Assembly (NCBI GenBank): GCA_933228675.1
Contig: OW121743.1
Location: 91,137,998 to 91,201,997, forward strand
Direction of reading: 5' to 3'
DNA length: 64,000 nucleotides
Source of the DNA: Stomorhina lunata
Taxonomy: Eukaryota; Arthropoda; Insecta; Diptera; Rhiniidae
Below, piece after piece: positions 49,373 through 60,385 of this stretch (position 1 is its first letter; the number at the start of each line of letters is the position of its first letter). The notes beneath the pieces are model-generated. The model worked only from the letters and a program-made list of their open reading frames with translations, was not told the DNA's origin and ran no database searches. The translations under genes were made by a program, and so were the position numbers.

Positions 49373-49853
49373 CCCTTTGCGACTGACGTGATGAATTAAA
49401 CTTTCTGACAAAACCAAAAATTTAGTAAACCGCTGTGTCATCCGCCTAACATACCAGAGGTCGCAAGTACGATCCCCGACCAGACACACTTAAAAAAATA
49501 AATTTTCAAAAAAGCAGTTCACCTAATAACCCAGCTAGCCACTGGTTTTTGAGTATTCTCTAACTAATACATTTACCGTTTGGAGCCAGAGTTAAAACGT
49601 AGGTCCCTTTCAATGAGTCTAAAAATAGAATCGGATGCAGCTCATAGTCTAAGAGAAGTACCCAGCCCTTGTTCCAATTGGAATGTCGTGGGAATTATGT
49701 ATGTATGTAATAATTTACACTCAAATACAATTTACAAACAGGGTTTTCCTAATTTTAAAAACGGACCTTGGAAAATAAATGTCATTAAAATCGTGTCTAG
49801 TAGTCTACCACGTCAATAGAATTTCGAAAAATGATCCCGTCAGTCGCAGAGGG
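49373..49853. mobile_element. piggyBac-type MITE with TTAA duplication
   Basis: A 481-bp element. The ends CCCTTTGCGACTGACG and its complement (CGTCAGTCGCAGAGGG) differ at one of 16 bases. Both flanks are TTAA (49369-49372 and 49854-49857). TTAA targeting and CCCTTTG ends are characteristic of piggyBac elements. It encodes no transposase and contains a SINE-like insertion. Confidence 0.85.
49430..49720 (+). repeat. SINE-like sequence inside the piggyBac MITE
   Basis: GAGGTCGCAAGTACGATCC followed by CCGACC resembles a tRNA T-arm and B box. About 240 bases later comes GTTCCAATTGGAATG and the tail TATGTATGTATGTAA. A tRNA-like head plus a short-repeat tail is the SINE pattern. The A box is not convincing and the boundaries are approximate. 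Confidence 0.45.
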
Positions 49854-49857
49854 TTAA

Positions 49858-50267
49858 ACCTAGGTTGGGGCAAGCATATATTAAAAAAGAACCCTTCCTA
49901 ATCGGAAAATCTAGCGGCTTTAAATGGTTTTAAATAAATATAAAGCGATGCTAATTTGATTTTTCCACATTAATAACACTAGATGGCGCCAAACACTTAT
50001 AATAAATTTCATGCGAAAACTATATGGATTAAGGTGTTTACTATTGTTATTTACTGAAATGAACAAAAATCTTCCCTATCATATCGTAAAATTAAGAAAT
50101 GTTTACTTTAAAAATTTAGGAAAAAATTAAAGAAATGTTAATTTCTAACGGCCATTAAAGAAACTAGATTTAAAAATGTATAGTTTTTTTAAACCAAAAT
50201 AAAACTATGAAAGGCTTATTTTAGGAATTTTGTATGGAAAATTTTATTTATAAGTTTGTCATAACAT
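49858..50267. other. AT-rich non-coding stretch
   Basis: No gene or repeat recognised. Confidence 0.35.
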
Positions 50268-50269
50268 TA

Positions 50270-51565
50270 AAGAGTGCTCTAAATAAAATTTATAGTTGGA
50301 TTTTCTTAAATAAAAATCAAACCTTTTAATATAAAAACTCTACAAAATACGCAAATATAATGACATATTATACAAAATCATTTAGCATTAAAATGTTTAC
50401 TTAGTACTCGGGTTTTGCAAAATTATGGACTTTTTTCGGAAACCCTCCCATTAAAGATTTTACAGTTGCTTCTGATACCTTTTTGGAGCATGTGTTCCAC
50501 CTGCGCTTAAAATCGGACATGTTCTTGGAAATCTTTCCTGTGTTCTTCAATTCCTTTTTTACCAGAGCCTAATACCTTTCCACAGGCCGAAGTTCTGGAC
50601 AGTTAGGTGGATTTGCCTCTCGTGGTACAAAAATGACATTATTCTTTGAGTACTACTCAAGTGCCATTTTTCCATAATGGCATGATGCCAAATCGGGCCA
50701 AAAAAAATGTAGTCACTCTGTGCTCTCTTAAAAAGGGTAACAACCGTTTTTGTAGGCACTCCTTTATATAAATTTCTGTGTTTATTGTGCCAGATGCCAC
50801 AAATACTTTACTTCTTTTGCCACAACTGCAAATAGCTTGCCACACGAGAAACTTCTTAGGGAATTTTGTTTGTTTTTTGTGCGAAACTCTTGCCGAACAT
50901 TGCCCCGTTTATCAGCAACATAAAAATCTTGACCAGAAAGTTGAGAAAAGTCTGCCAGTACGTATATTTCATCATCCATCACACAACAGGTGTATTTTTT
51001 TATAAAATCAGACTTCAATTTTTTCGCTCGTTTTTTTGCTTCTAAGTTCTTTATAGCATTGCGATCTGGAACCTTTTGGACTTTGTATGTCTTCAGTCCA
51101 GCATAAGCTTTGACTCTATGTGCAAAATTCGTAGAACATTTCACCGTACGAGCTGCTTTTCTTAAAGAAGTGTTAGGCGCTCTTCGAAAGAGTCGCTCGA
51201 CTTCTTTTGCCTTACCAATATCTGTAGGACCTTTTTTCCTCCCTGATCCAGGTTTTCTTTCAATGCTCAGGTTTTCCTTATACCGTCTGATGGCATTAGA
51301 AACCGTTCGAGGGTCAACTTTCAAATTTTTAGCTATTTTTTTAAAAGTCCATGACGGATTTTTTTGAAAAGTTTTAATTATATTTTCACGAACTTTTTTT
51401 TCGCAGTCCATTTTGATTGAAATAACTATTAAAAATTAATAATTTCTAAAATAATAGTATCTGACATATCTATAGAAACTAACTTGATCAAAAAATAAAT
51501 TATTTCTTGCACTATGGATAAATTTTGTCTAAAATAGTAAATGCATATTTTTTTAGAACACTCTT
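50270..51565 (-). mobile_element. Tc1/mariner-superfamily element (DD37E type), copy 2
   Basis: A 1296-bp element with ends AAGAGTGCTCTAAA and (complement) AAGAGTGTTCTAAA, flanked by TA on both sides (50268-50269 and 51566-51567). It is the best-preserved copy in the window; relatives are at 10998-12224 and in four shorter relics. Confidence 0.88.
50401..51411 (-). pseudogene. DD37E-type transposase, copy 2, frameshifted
   Basis: A transposase gene broken in at least three places. From ATGGACTGC at 51411 the first frame runs about 180 family-like residues: a helix-turn-helix (about 18-50, KVDPRTVSNAIRRYK), a basic GSGRKKGP segment (55-62) and the first catalytic aspartate (CVMDDEIYV, 146-147). 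A frameshift near the AAAAACAAACAAAA run follows, then an extra T before the WPDLASCHYGK segment with the second aspartate, then an in-frame stop. The final NCPELRPVERYW contains the acidic third residue. There are 37 positions between the second D and this E, which fits the DD37E group. The end TAA is 50401-50403. It is inactive as it stands. Confidence 0.85.
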
Positions 51566-51567
51566 TA

Positions 51568-51948
51568 TATTATGTTTATGAATAAAGGGGTTAGAATTTA
51601 AAAATTTTCCTAAAATAATTGCCTTAAACAATTTAAGGGGTTTCCTTAAAGAAACCATTAACAGAGCTAATGAGCCAAAAAACAAAGTTTGCCAGCCATA
51701 TATAAAAACTAAAGTCATATCAGTAAATAAAAAAGTACTCAAATATTTTATAAAATAAACAAAAAAATACTGATCAAATCTTAAAAAAATGAAAGCAAAA
51801 ATATATTGATGACGTTGAATATTTTTTCTCAAGGCTTGAGGGAACATTCAAAACGTTTTAATCTACAGCAGTTCAAAAATTAAAAGCAATAAAATGCGAG
51901 TGTTTGCTGTCGTAGTATCCGTAGCCTAAATATTTGTTATAAATTTTG
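51568..51948. other. AT-rich non-coding stretch
   Basis: A 111-residue open frame on the - strand (51847-51512) overlaps the transposon end and shows no family features. No real gene is supported. Confidence 0.4.
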
Positions 51949-51956
51949 TAACACAC

Positions 51957-53464
51957 CAGAGAACTTCACTTGCTGATTAAAAAACATTCAACAATAACAA
52001 AGGCACAAAAAACTTGTCTTTTATTTGTAAAAGATCAAACTTGCCTACACACACTCTTTTGCTATTCATTTTAAAGCAACCGAACATATTTCCCTTCATT
52101 GAAAATGATTTTCTTTAAACTGGGAGTGAATGAATTAATCAAACTTGTTCGAACTTGTATACATGTTGTTCATTTTAAGGCAATCGAACAACTCGCATGT
52201 TGAATACAGTCTTATTTTTGTCATAGGTCGAATCAAACTTGTCCATTCGTGTGCTTTGCTTTTCCACTAAACATACAAAAATCTGATAAACATTGAAATG
52301 CAAAAAGCAAGAAATCATTGTGTATGAATTTGTTCAAAGGTAAGATCTTTTTTTTATTTTAGTTTACATTGGTTTTTGATGTCTATTCGTATTGCCTAGA
52401 CAAAATAGGTAATTTTTGTAAGAAAATGTTAATTTAATTTTTTTATAGAAAAACTTACGTTTTCTATAGAAAAACTTACTTTTTCTATAGAAAAACTTAC
52501 TTTTTCTATAGAAAAACTTACTTTTTCTATAGAAAAACTTACTTTTTCTATAGAAAAACTTACTTTTTCTATTGAAAAACTTACTTTTTCTATAGAAAAA
52601 CTTACTTTTTCTATAGAAAAACTTACTTTTTCTATAGAAAAACTTACTTTTTCTATAGAAAAACTTACTTTTTCTATAGAAAAACTTACTTTTTCTATAG
52701 AAAAACTTACTTTTTCTATAGAAAAACTTACTTTTTCTATAGAAAAACTTACTTTTTCTATAGAAAAACTTACTTTTTCTATAAAGAAAATATAAACGTA
52801 TTTTTTACTTAAAAAATAAAATATTTTCTATAAAAACGATTGAATGTTTAGCATAAAAATAATTTTTCTATATATTCCATCTCACTGTGTATATATATAT
52901 ATTTTTCTGAATAACGCTTATTGCTCTATTCAATTATACAATTAGAATGTTATATAATTGTTATATAATATATATAATAATTATACATTCACAATTTTCT
53001 CTATTTACTACGTCAATTAAAAAGTTACCAAACTAATAAAAAAAATCTTATAAACCACTGTGCATTTTCCAATGCGTATTCCTTCTAATTTTGCCTTTGA
53101 TAAACAAATTCAAAATGATGAAAAATTCAAATAAGCTCACTTATCAATGTTGAATTGTAAATGTTGTTTGTATTGTTGGCATATTATATTGCTCAATTCA
53201 TATAGACGTTCGGTTCAAACATGTTGTGTGTGTTTATGAGAATAAGATCGTTTGGACACGATGAATTTACTGCAAGCCCTTCTCTTGCCTGTGCGAACTT
53301 GTTCATAAAATGCTTTTGTTAATTATTCACAAAATCAGAATTTGATGTGTACAGTAGAATGAATATGATTTTTAATCACGTTGAATTTTTCTTTATTCTT
53401 TAAAATGAACAAAAATTTTTGTGCTGAATGAAATCAAGAAATCCCGTGATTTTGAAGTTCTCTG
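51957..53464. mobile_element. hAT-type non-autonomous element with perfect 8-bp TSD
   Basis: A 1508-bp element with ends CAGAGAACTTCA and TGAAGTTCTCTG, flanked on both sides by TAACACAC (51949-51956 and 53465-53472). Ends of the form CARNG with an 8-bp duplication are the hAT pattern. Both sides carry repeated CAAACTTGT/GAACAAGTT and AACCGAACA words, possible transposase-binding sites. The interior has a 21-bp tandem array. No transposase frame. Confidence 0.85.
52440..52790. repeat. 21-bp tandem array of perfect 16-bp palindromes
   Basis: About 16 units, each the self-complementary TTTTTCTATAGAAAAA plus a CTTAC spacer. Units are almost identical; one has ATTG for ATAG near 52572. Lies inside the hAT element. 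Confidence 0.97.
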
Positions 53465-53472
53465 TAACACAC

Positions 53473-54691
53473 ATCAGACACTTTTGATAAAACCAAATCA
53501 GTCTTATCTTATCAAAAGAGCCATATATATAACAATATGTTGTTGTTGACAAAAAAAGAAGAGCTATCTCAAGAAAATATACCTATTAAGAAATCATAAA
53601 AAACGAGAAATGGGAACATAATTTAAAAGACATCAATAACGGCAGAGACAAAAAAAGGCGAAACTATCTAACAAGTGGTTGTTAAGAAATAAAGATAAAA
53701 GTTAAACACAGACAAAAAAAATGTCTAGTAAAACACCTTCATTAGAAAGAAACAAAAAAAAATTGAAATAAACTTAATTAAGAGAAATTAATTGGTTATT
53801 TTTTTAAACAAGCTTTAAATGTTTATGGCCTGTCAAAATTCTAATTAACACTTAAATTATGAATGTTAGATGTCATGTAATTAGAATTCCCTGCTTTTTT
53901 TATTGTGCCAATTTTTACACTATTCTTTTTGCCATTCGTCATCATCATTAGAACAAATGCCACCGCCCCAATCAAACACGCATCAAATGTGTTTCTACAA
54001 ACCAGATACAACAGCAATTTTCACAATAAAAAAATAAAAATAACTTAATTTCTGAAAACAGAAGCGATCAGTATGAACAACAATAGTTAATCAACATTAT
54101 CGTCATCATCATTTATGATCATGATAATTTTGAAATCATATGATGAAAATTAATTTGTAGGAAGGCGCTCAATTAAGCTTAAATTTTATTAAAAGTAAGT
54201 ACATAGATATTTATGATATCTGTACAAAGCAACAAATGTATCCAACAAAATGTTTACATTATGAAAAATGGTCTCAATTTTATCACTATTTTAATGGTTG
54301 GGGTGTGATGGCTCAACATTTTTTTGAGATAGAGTAATTTGATTTTTAACTCGGAACTATATTTGATTTCATGTGCAAATAATCTGTAAGAAATTGCTTT
54401 AAATTTCAGAAGAGTTTTTTTGTAGTTCAAGAAACATGTTGCTAGTGAGATTTACTTTGAATTGATTCAACAACTTATATTTGGCTTTTATTTTGAAAAT
54501 AAAAGTTATTTAATCTTTCAAGATTTTCCAAAAAGTTTATGAACAAAATAAATGTTGCCAAACATTCGTTTTTACTTATTCAACATGTTTTTAAAATTAA
54601 GTCATAAAAATTACTTTTATAAATTTGAAGTCCCAATAGAATTAGGTTTCTTTTTAATTAAGAAGTAAAGAATTTATAAAACAATTATAAA
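53473..54691. other. AT-rich non-coding stretch
   Basis: No gene seen. The segment 53930-54000 is slightly more complex but carries no recognisable motif. Confidence 0.35.
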
Positions 54692-55834
54692 ACAAGTAAG
54701 AAAGCGCTATAGTCGGTCAAGCCCGACCATACGATACCATTCACCACTAAGGTCAAAGGTCTTATTTCTCCTGTATAAAGACAAATATTTGCTAAATTTT
54801 GCCATCATACAAACATTATCTCAAAACTTATATATTTAACCTGTTTCCGTCATTTGGACTTATATGAGAGCTAGGGTCAAATGTAGACCGATTATCTCGA
54901 AATTTTCATTATCTTTAGATTTACGAGCGTTTTAGTGATTTTTTGTCTCATTTAGTGCGTTTTTAAAGAGTTTGTATGGGAGCTATGGTCAAATGTGGAC
55001 CGATTTCAATGAAATTTGGTACAGTGATTTTAGTTTACATAAGCAGTTTTTGTTTTAAATTTCATGAAAAAATATTGATATTTGTGGCCAGTATATCAAT
55101 TCCGGGAAGTGGGTCCTATGGGAGGTACCATAAATAATGGACCGATTTCAATTTCAATAGCCATGTCCTCAATGAAAAAAAAGGGTCTGTGCCAAATTTC
55201 ATCAAATTATCCTTAGAATTGCGACCTGTAGTTTGATTACAAGGTTTACATACGGGTCCAGTAGAGCGGTTCGCCTTCCATACAAAAAAAAAAAGTTATG
55301 TCGGTCACCCCTAGGATTAAAGATAATGTTAAAACAATTCCAAAAAATATTTTTTTTATTTTTTTACCACGCCTACAAATACCGCTCTTTTACTACTTTG
55401 TTCAGTGTGTCGCCATTTTAAGTCCGATCATAACATTTTATATATCGGTGTTCGCGGCTCTGTAAGGGCTACATTTCTCTCTTTGATAGTTTTTTACTAC
55501 CACGTCAATTTATAGCCATAACTTTTAAAAACTAGATTTTTACTCGATTTGATTAGGGTGGGTATGACTCGAATTTTAAAAAGTTATGACTAGAAATTGA
55601 CATTATCTTTAATCCTAGCGGGTGACTGACTCAACATTTTTTTCGAACCACTCTAGGATCCAGCCAGCCACCCAGACGGACGGACGGACGGACATCGCTA
55701 AATCGACTCAGAAAGTGATTCTAATCCTATTGGTATACTAAAAGATGGGTCTAAGACAAATATTTCTATGCGTTACATACATCAGCACAAACTTATAATA
55801 CCCTTTCCACCGATGGTGGTGAAGGGTATAATTA
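54692..55834 (-). repeat. Dispersed hairpin-ended repeat, copy 2
   Basis: The complement of this segment matches 2506-3280 over its length, with ends ACAAGTAAGAAAGCGCTA and GAAGGGTATAATTA. It is interrupted by the hAT-type MITE at 55262-55655. Confidence 0.8.
55262..55655. mobile_element. Foldback hAT-type MITE, copy 2, with 8-bp TSD
   Basis: The ends TAGAGCGGTTCG and CGAACCACTCTA are flanked by GGGTCCAG (55254-55261) and GGATCCAG (55656-55663), an 8-bp duplication with one mismatch. The copy at 2506-3280 keeps the uninterrupted target (the complement of CTGGACCC near 2673). TARNG ends with 8-bp TSDs fit hAT. Part of the right arm is deleted compared with 46035-46564. Confidence 0.82.
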
Positions 55835-56609
55835 TCAAAGGCTGATTTTAGGAATTTTGTATGGAAAATTTGAGTTATAAATTCGTTATACTCTTATTTT
55901 TCGATTATGAATTAGAGGGAAAAAATTTAATTTGTTATTTAATTTTCAAAATGTTGCTAAACAAACTGAATGTTGCTAAACATTTTTTCACCAAGCTTAA
56001 AGCAATGGATATTATACACATTTAGTTCCCTCGGCAGTCGGTTCTTCTCAACTCGGAAATCTTTGGATTCCGACAAAGGACTACCACTTCTGCGATATTA
56101 AGAATAATATCGCAATTACTTTTATAAATTACTTTTTCTAAATTTTCAAAATGTTGCTAAGCAAAGTAAATGTTGCTCAGTATTTGTTCACTTAGGTTAA
56201 AGCATTGCAATCCTTCCCTTAGTTACAACAATTTTGTCACAATTTATTTAACACATTTCTATTGCAAAACCTGTTTCGTTCTGCTTTAGTTGATTAATTT
56301 TACAACTTGTAAACATTTTTGAAATTCTCTGAATGTAATTTAATAAAACTTATAATTATTTATGGATAGTAAAAAATGTTCAGACTTACCCCAACAAATC
56401 AATTAACTGAAAAATTGCTTCTCATCATTGCACTTATTACAATTTGGTTGTTAATTATATGTTTATGGGCAAAATTTATTTATAAATAAACAAAATAAAG
56501 ATTTTGTTTATTTATAAATAAATGTTGAACATATTTAAAAATTATTTAAAATTTTAGGCTATGTATTTCCAAATTTGCTATAATTTCATATTATATTAAA
56601 CTATATTTT
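55835..56609. other. AT-rich non-coding stretch
   Basis: No gene. A short perfect hairpin GCGATATTA-AGAA-TAATATCGC lies near 56096. The flanking words AAAATGTTGCTAA recur at 55949, 55970 and 56149. Confidence 0.35.
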
Positions 56610-57475
56610 TATACCTTTCGTCATAATTTTCATCATAGGTGAAAGGGTACATTGGTTTTGTGCTGATGTTTGTAACGCTCATAATATATTGGTCTCAGAA
56701 CAACCTTTCAGTATATCAAAGAGCTCAAAATCACTCCCTGAGTCGATTTAACAGTTGGCTAAATGTATATCTTAAGATACTTTAATGAAATTTGACACAG
56801 ATATTTGTTTTTTTGGTCCAAAGATACTCCCTATACTTTTTAAACAAAATAGGAATTTGTCTCCTTGCAAACACAAAATATTTTTATTTTAAAAATATTC
56901 ACCGTAAATATTGCAATATTGCAAATTTTGTTGGGATTGGCCCATATTTTGAGAGTGTGTCTTAATAGGTGTTAAGACACACTCTCAAAATTCTTTACAA
57001 TACCCAAAATATTACAAAAAACGCTCATAAATTTGTGGATAATTGAATTTTTTTATTAAAACTTTGCACACATAAGTATTTTATAGAAACCGTTAACCGA
57101 AATTTTATTAAAATCGCTCCACATTTACTCTAGCTTCCATATTAGAACCTTTGTCGGAAAAGAAAAAAAAAATGTTCTAAAATCTCGAAAATTAAAAACA
57201 AAAGCCTCATATAAGACTCTAAGACTTATGTAAAATCTATAACCGAAATTTGGTAACAATCGCTCTACATTTCACTCTAGCTTCCATATTATACCCTTTG
57301 TCGGAAAAGATAAAAAATTCTAAAATCTCGAAAATTTAAAAAAAAGCCGCATATAAGACTCTAAGACTTAAGTAAAACCTTTAAAGTTGTTGGTTTTAAA
57401 ATTAATTTAAATAGTGAAGGGTGTCAAATAGTCGGGCTTGACCGACCTTATCATTTTCTTACTTGCGTTTATTTG
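56610..57475 (+). repeat. Diverged dispersed hairpin-ended repeat, copy 3
   Basis: Starts near TATACCTTTCGTC and ends GTCGGGCTTGACCGACC then TTTCTTACTTG, like the ends of 2506-3280. It contains an internal duplication of about 145 bp (57096 and 57241, AACCGAAATTT). Confidence 0.7.
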
Positions 57476-58145
57476 ATATGGCCTTCTAATTATAAAAACG
57501 GTCGACCTTTAAATATACAGATGTGGTGGAAAAGCGGCGTTGCTTTTTACTGATATTTTTTTTTTAATTTATTGGAATATTCATATAATTTTTTAGTATT
57601 AAATATAAAGTTTCCCCTACTCCTATCCTGCTTTTTTTGATCTAATAAGCTGCATATTTTAGAGGTATATTATATAGGTATATTTTAGAGCGAAAATATG
57701 GGTATATGTAAGAGCGAAATGAAGAACTCCCCTTAGTCCGACCCTGATTTTGTTATACTGAAATCTATAAGAATATCTTATGTTTTATTCAATTTAATGG
57801 CTCTACCTCTAATTCTTCTACTTTAAAAGTTCTAAAGGTACCCGAGAATAATAATTTCATTTTTATGGATTCCTACCAAATTTTGTTCCAAATGACTATC
57901 ATTAATATAAAGATACTATAAAATAAATATTATATGTATATGGGGGAAAAACTTCACCTGCATTATCCCTTTATATTTTTTTCTAAAGTGCGGTCATTAG
58001 CAAAAATATTAAGTGTATTAAATATTAGATAAGAAATATTTAATTCTGCCCTACTATATATTAAGACCCATTCCGGTTCTGATTTAAAAATAGGACATAT
58101 AGTACTGTATTTTGTGTGTATTGCCTTTTCCACTTTACCCAGGCG
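57476..58145. other. AT-rich non-coding stretch
   Basis: No gene or repeat recognised. Confidence 0.35.
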
Positions 58146-58405
58146 TCAACAATCTTCAAACAATCAAAAAGCAATCGTCAAACATTTGCCAAACAACCAT
58201 CAAATAAACATCATACAGTAGTATAAAGATCCTCAATTGTCTTTACACAATCTTCAAACAATCGCTTTTCAACCGTCAAGCAATTGTCAAGCATTATCGA
58301 ACAATCATTAAAAATCACCAAACAGTCGTCAATCAATCATCTAATTATCAAACATTCATAAAACAATTATCAAACAGTCATAAAACAATCGTCAAACGTC
58401 GGTTT
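58146..58405 (+). repeat. Degenerate CAATCGTCAAA minisatellite
   Basis: Variants of AACAATCGTCAAA/CAATCATCAAA recur roughly every 10-14 bases over 260 bp, with a different base composition from the neighbourhood. No frame is conserved. Confidence 0.7.
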
Positions 58406-59204
58406 TTTTTCTCTTCTATCAATTAAAAATATATTAAAATTCATATCGACTTAAAGATCTAAATACGTAGATAAAATGGTCAAGTTCATTTTCATTAAGT
58501 TTTTTTTTCAAATTCTAGCAGACAACTATTTAATGTTTTTAATTACAGAAAAATTTCTTAGATACAACTTACAGTAAATTATTAGGGAATTAAGATTAAA
58601 TGCGAATTTAATTGAAAGACAGGAAAGTCATAATAGAAAAATAAATACAGAAATAAATAAATAAATGCGTAAGACGGTAATGGTAAAAGTAGTTAGTAGT
58701 AATAGTTAAGTAAATAGAAATAATAAAGGTATTTAAATGCGTTATCGACACGAACTTATATATACCTGCTCTGTAAATGTATAGTTTTTCATAATTCGGA
58801 TATTTGGTTTTCGAGATATTGAAATTTTTGTGTGATCATTATTCTAGCTTATACAGGACATACTAAGGCTAAGTTCATTAATAGATAACTTTATCAAAAG
58901 TTATAGGCATGTAGAACTATATGTTTTGTTATGAATATTCCAAAAAAAGAAAACTTTGAAAGGGAATAAAATCTAAGCCAAAGCGATTTCAAAATATTTA
59001 AAGAACTTCAAAAATTGTATGAGTTTGGAGAATACACAAAAATTTTAATATCTTGAAAACTAAATATTCGAAAATTTTATCAAAATCTGAGATGGTGAGC
59101 TTTAGTATGTGTAAGAAAATCGTGAAATTTCAATTCTTAATTCATATAAATTAATTGTTAATTCTTATAAATTTAGCGAAAAAGCTAAATATTAATCCTA
59201 TTAA
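58406..59204. other. AT-rich non-coding stretch
   Basis: No gene recognised. Confidence 0.35.
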
Positions 59205-59295
59205 ACGGTACAAGAAAGTCAAAGCTTTAAAAGAAAACCTGGATTAGCATAACACTTTTTTAAAAAAAGCAGATTATACCGTAAATGTTAAAAAT
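59205..59295 (+). pseudogene. Relic of the DD37E transposase
   Basis: ATTAAACGGTACAAGAAAG and AAAGAAAACCTGGATTAGC match the helix-turn-helix coding region of the transposase. The hAT-type element that follows appears to have inserted in this relic's flank. Confidence 0.5.
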
Positions 59296-60377
59296 CAGGG
59301 CCGGTAGGTGTTATAACTTTTATCGTAAAAGTCAGAAAATAAAATTAATTTTTTGATTTTTATTTTTTCGATAAAAAAAATAATAGTTGTTTTTGACTTT
59401 TATTTTTTCAAGCAAAAATATAAGTTATTTTTTTATTTTTATTTTTTTGAGCAAAAATACAGTTTTTTTACTTTTATTTTTTCGAGCAGAATTAAAACTT
59501 ATTTTTAAATTATTTGAAAATTTTTTAGAAAAAACTTGAAAGTCGATTTTCCCGTTAACTATGATAGCTAGAACCAAAGTAACGAAATTTTGTGATCACT
59601 CATTTTTTCATACCAAAACTGATTTTTTGAACATTTTTTTATAAAAACTTTAAGGTCGATTTTCTCCTTAACTAATGAATTTTTGTGATCACTCATTTTT
59701 TCATTTTTTGAAAATTTTTTATAAAAAACTTTAAAGACGATTTTCTCGTTAACTATGATAGCTAGAGCCAAAATAATGAAATTTTGTGATCACTAATTTT
59801 TTCATACCAAAATTGATTTTTTTGAAAATTTTTACAAAAAACTTTAAATTAGATTTTCTCGTTAAATATGATTGTTGGAGCAAAATAATGAAATTTTGTG
59901 AGCACTCATTTTTTCATACCAAAATTGATTTTTTTTTGAAAATTTTCTCGATTTTCTCGTTAACTAAGAAATCTAGAGCCTATCACTCATTTTTTCATAC
60001 CAAAATTGATTTTTTTATAAAAAACTTTAATAAAGTCGATTTTCTCGTTAACTATGATAGCTATATATTATTATATATAAAGTCAAAAAATAACTTTTAT
60101 TCATGCTCGAAATAATGAAAGTAAAAAATTACTGTTATTTTTGCTCGAAAAAATAAAAGTTAGAAATAACTGTTATTTTTGCTCAAAAAAATACAATTCA
60201 AAAAATAACTGTTATTTTTTTCTAAAAAATAAAAATCATATTTTTAAAAAGCATCGCATTTTATGAAAATTTGGTCCAAGACTATCAAAATGGTATACTT
60301 GGTTTTATTCTTCGACATTTTCTTAAGGTTGCTTTTTTAATCAAAAATTCAAAAATGACAGTTATTTTCGGTCCCTG
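59296..60377. mobile_element. hAT-type non-autonomous element with internal tandem array
   Basis: Ends CAGGGCCGG and (complement) CAGGGACCG, flanked by TTAAAAAT (59288-59295) and TTGAAAAT (60378-60385), an 8-bp duplication with one mismatch. Just inside each end is an inverted set of TTTTATTTTTTCGAGCAAAA-type words. The centre is a tandem array anchored on CTCGTTAACTATGATAGCTA. No transposase. Confidence 0.75.
59540..60065 (+). repeat. Tandem array of ~85-115-bp units in the hAT element
   Basis: Six anchors of GATTTTCTCGTTAACTATGA (near 59554, 59664, 59748, 59861, 59957 and 60047) with TTTTGTGATCACTCATTTTT between them. Unit length varies by internal deletions. Short open frames here are by-products of the repeat. 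Confidence 0.85.
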
Positions 60378-60385
60378 TTGAAAAT

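Noticed and set aside
59568..60115. Open frames on both strands within the hAT element
   Set aside because: They are produced by the tandem units, are periodic, and match no transposase motif.
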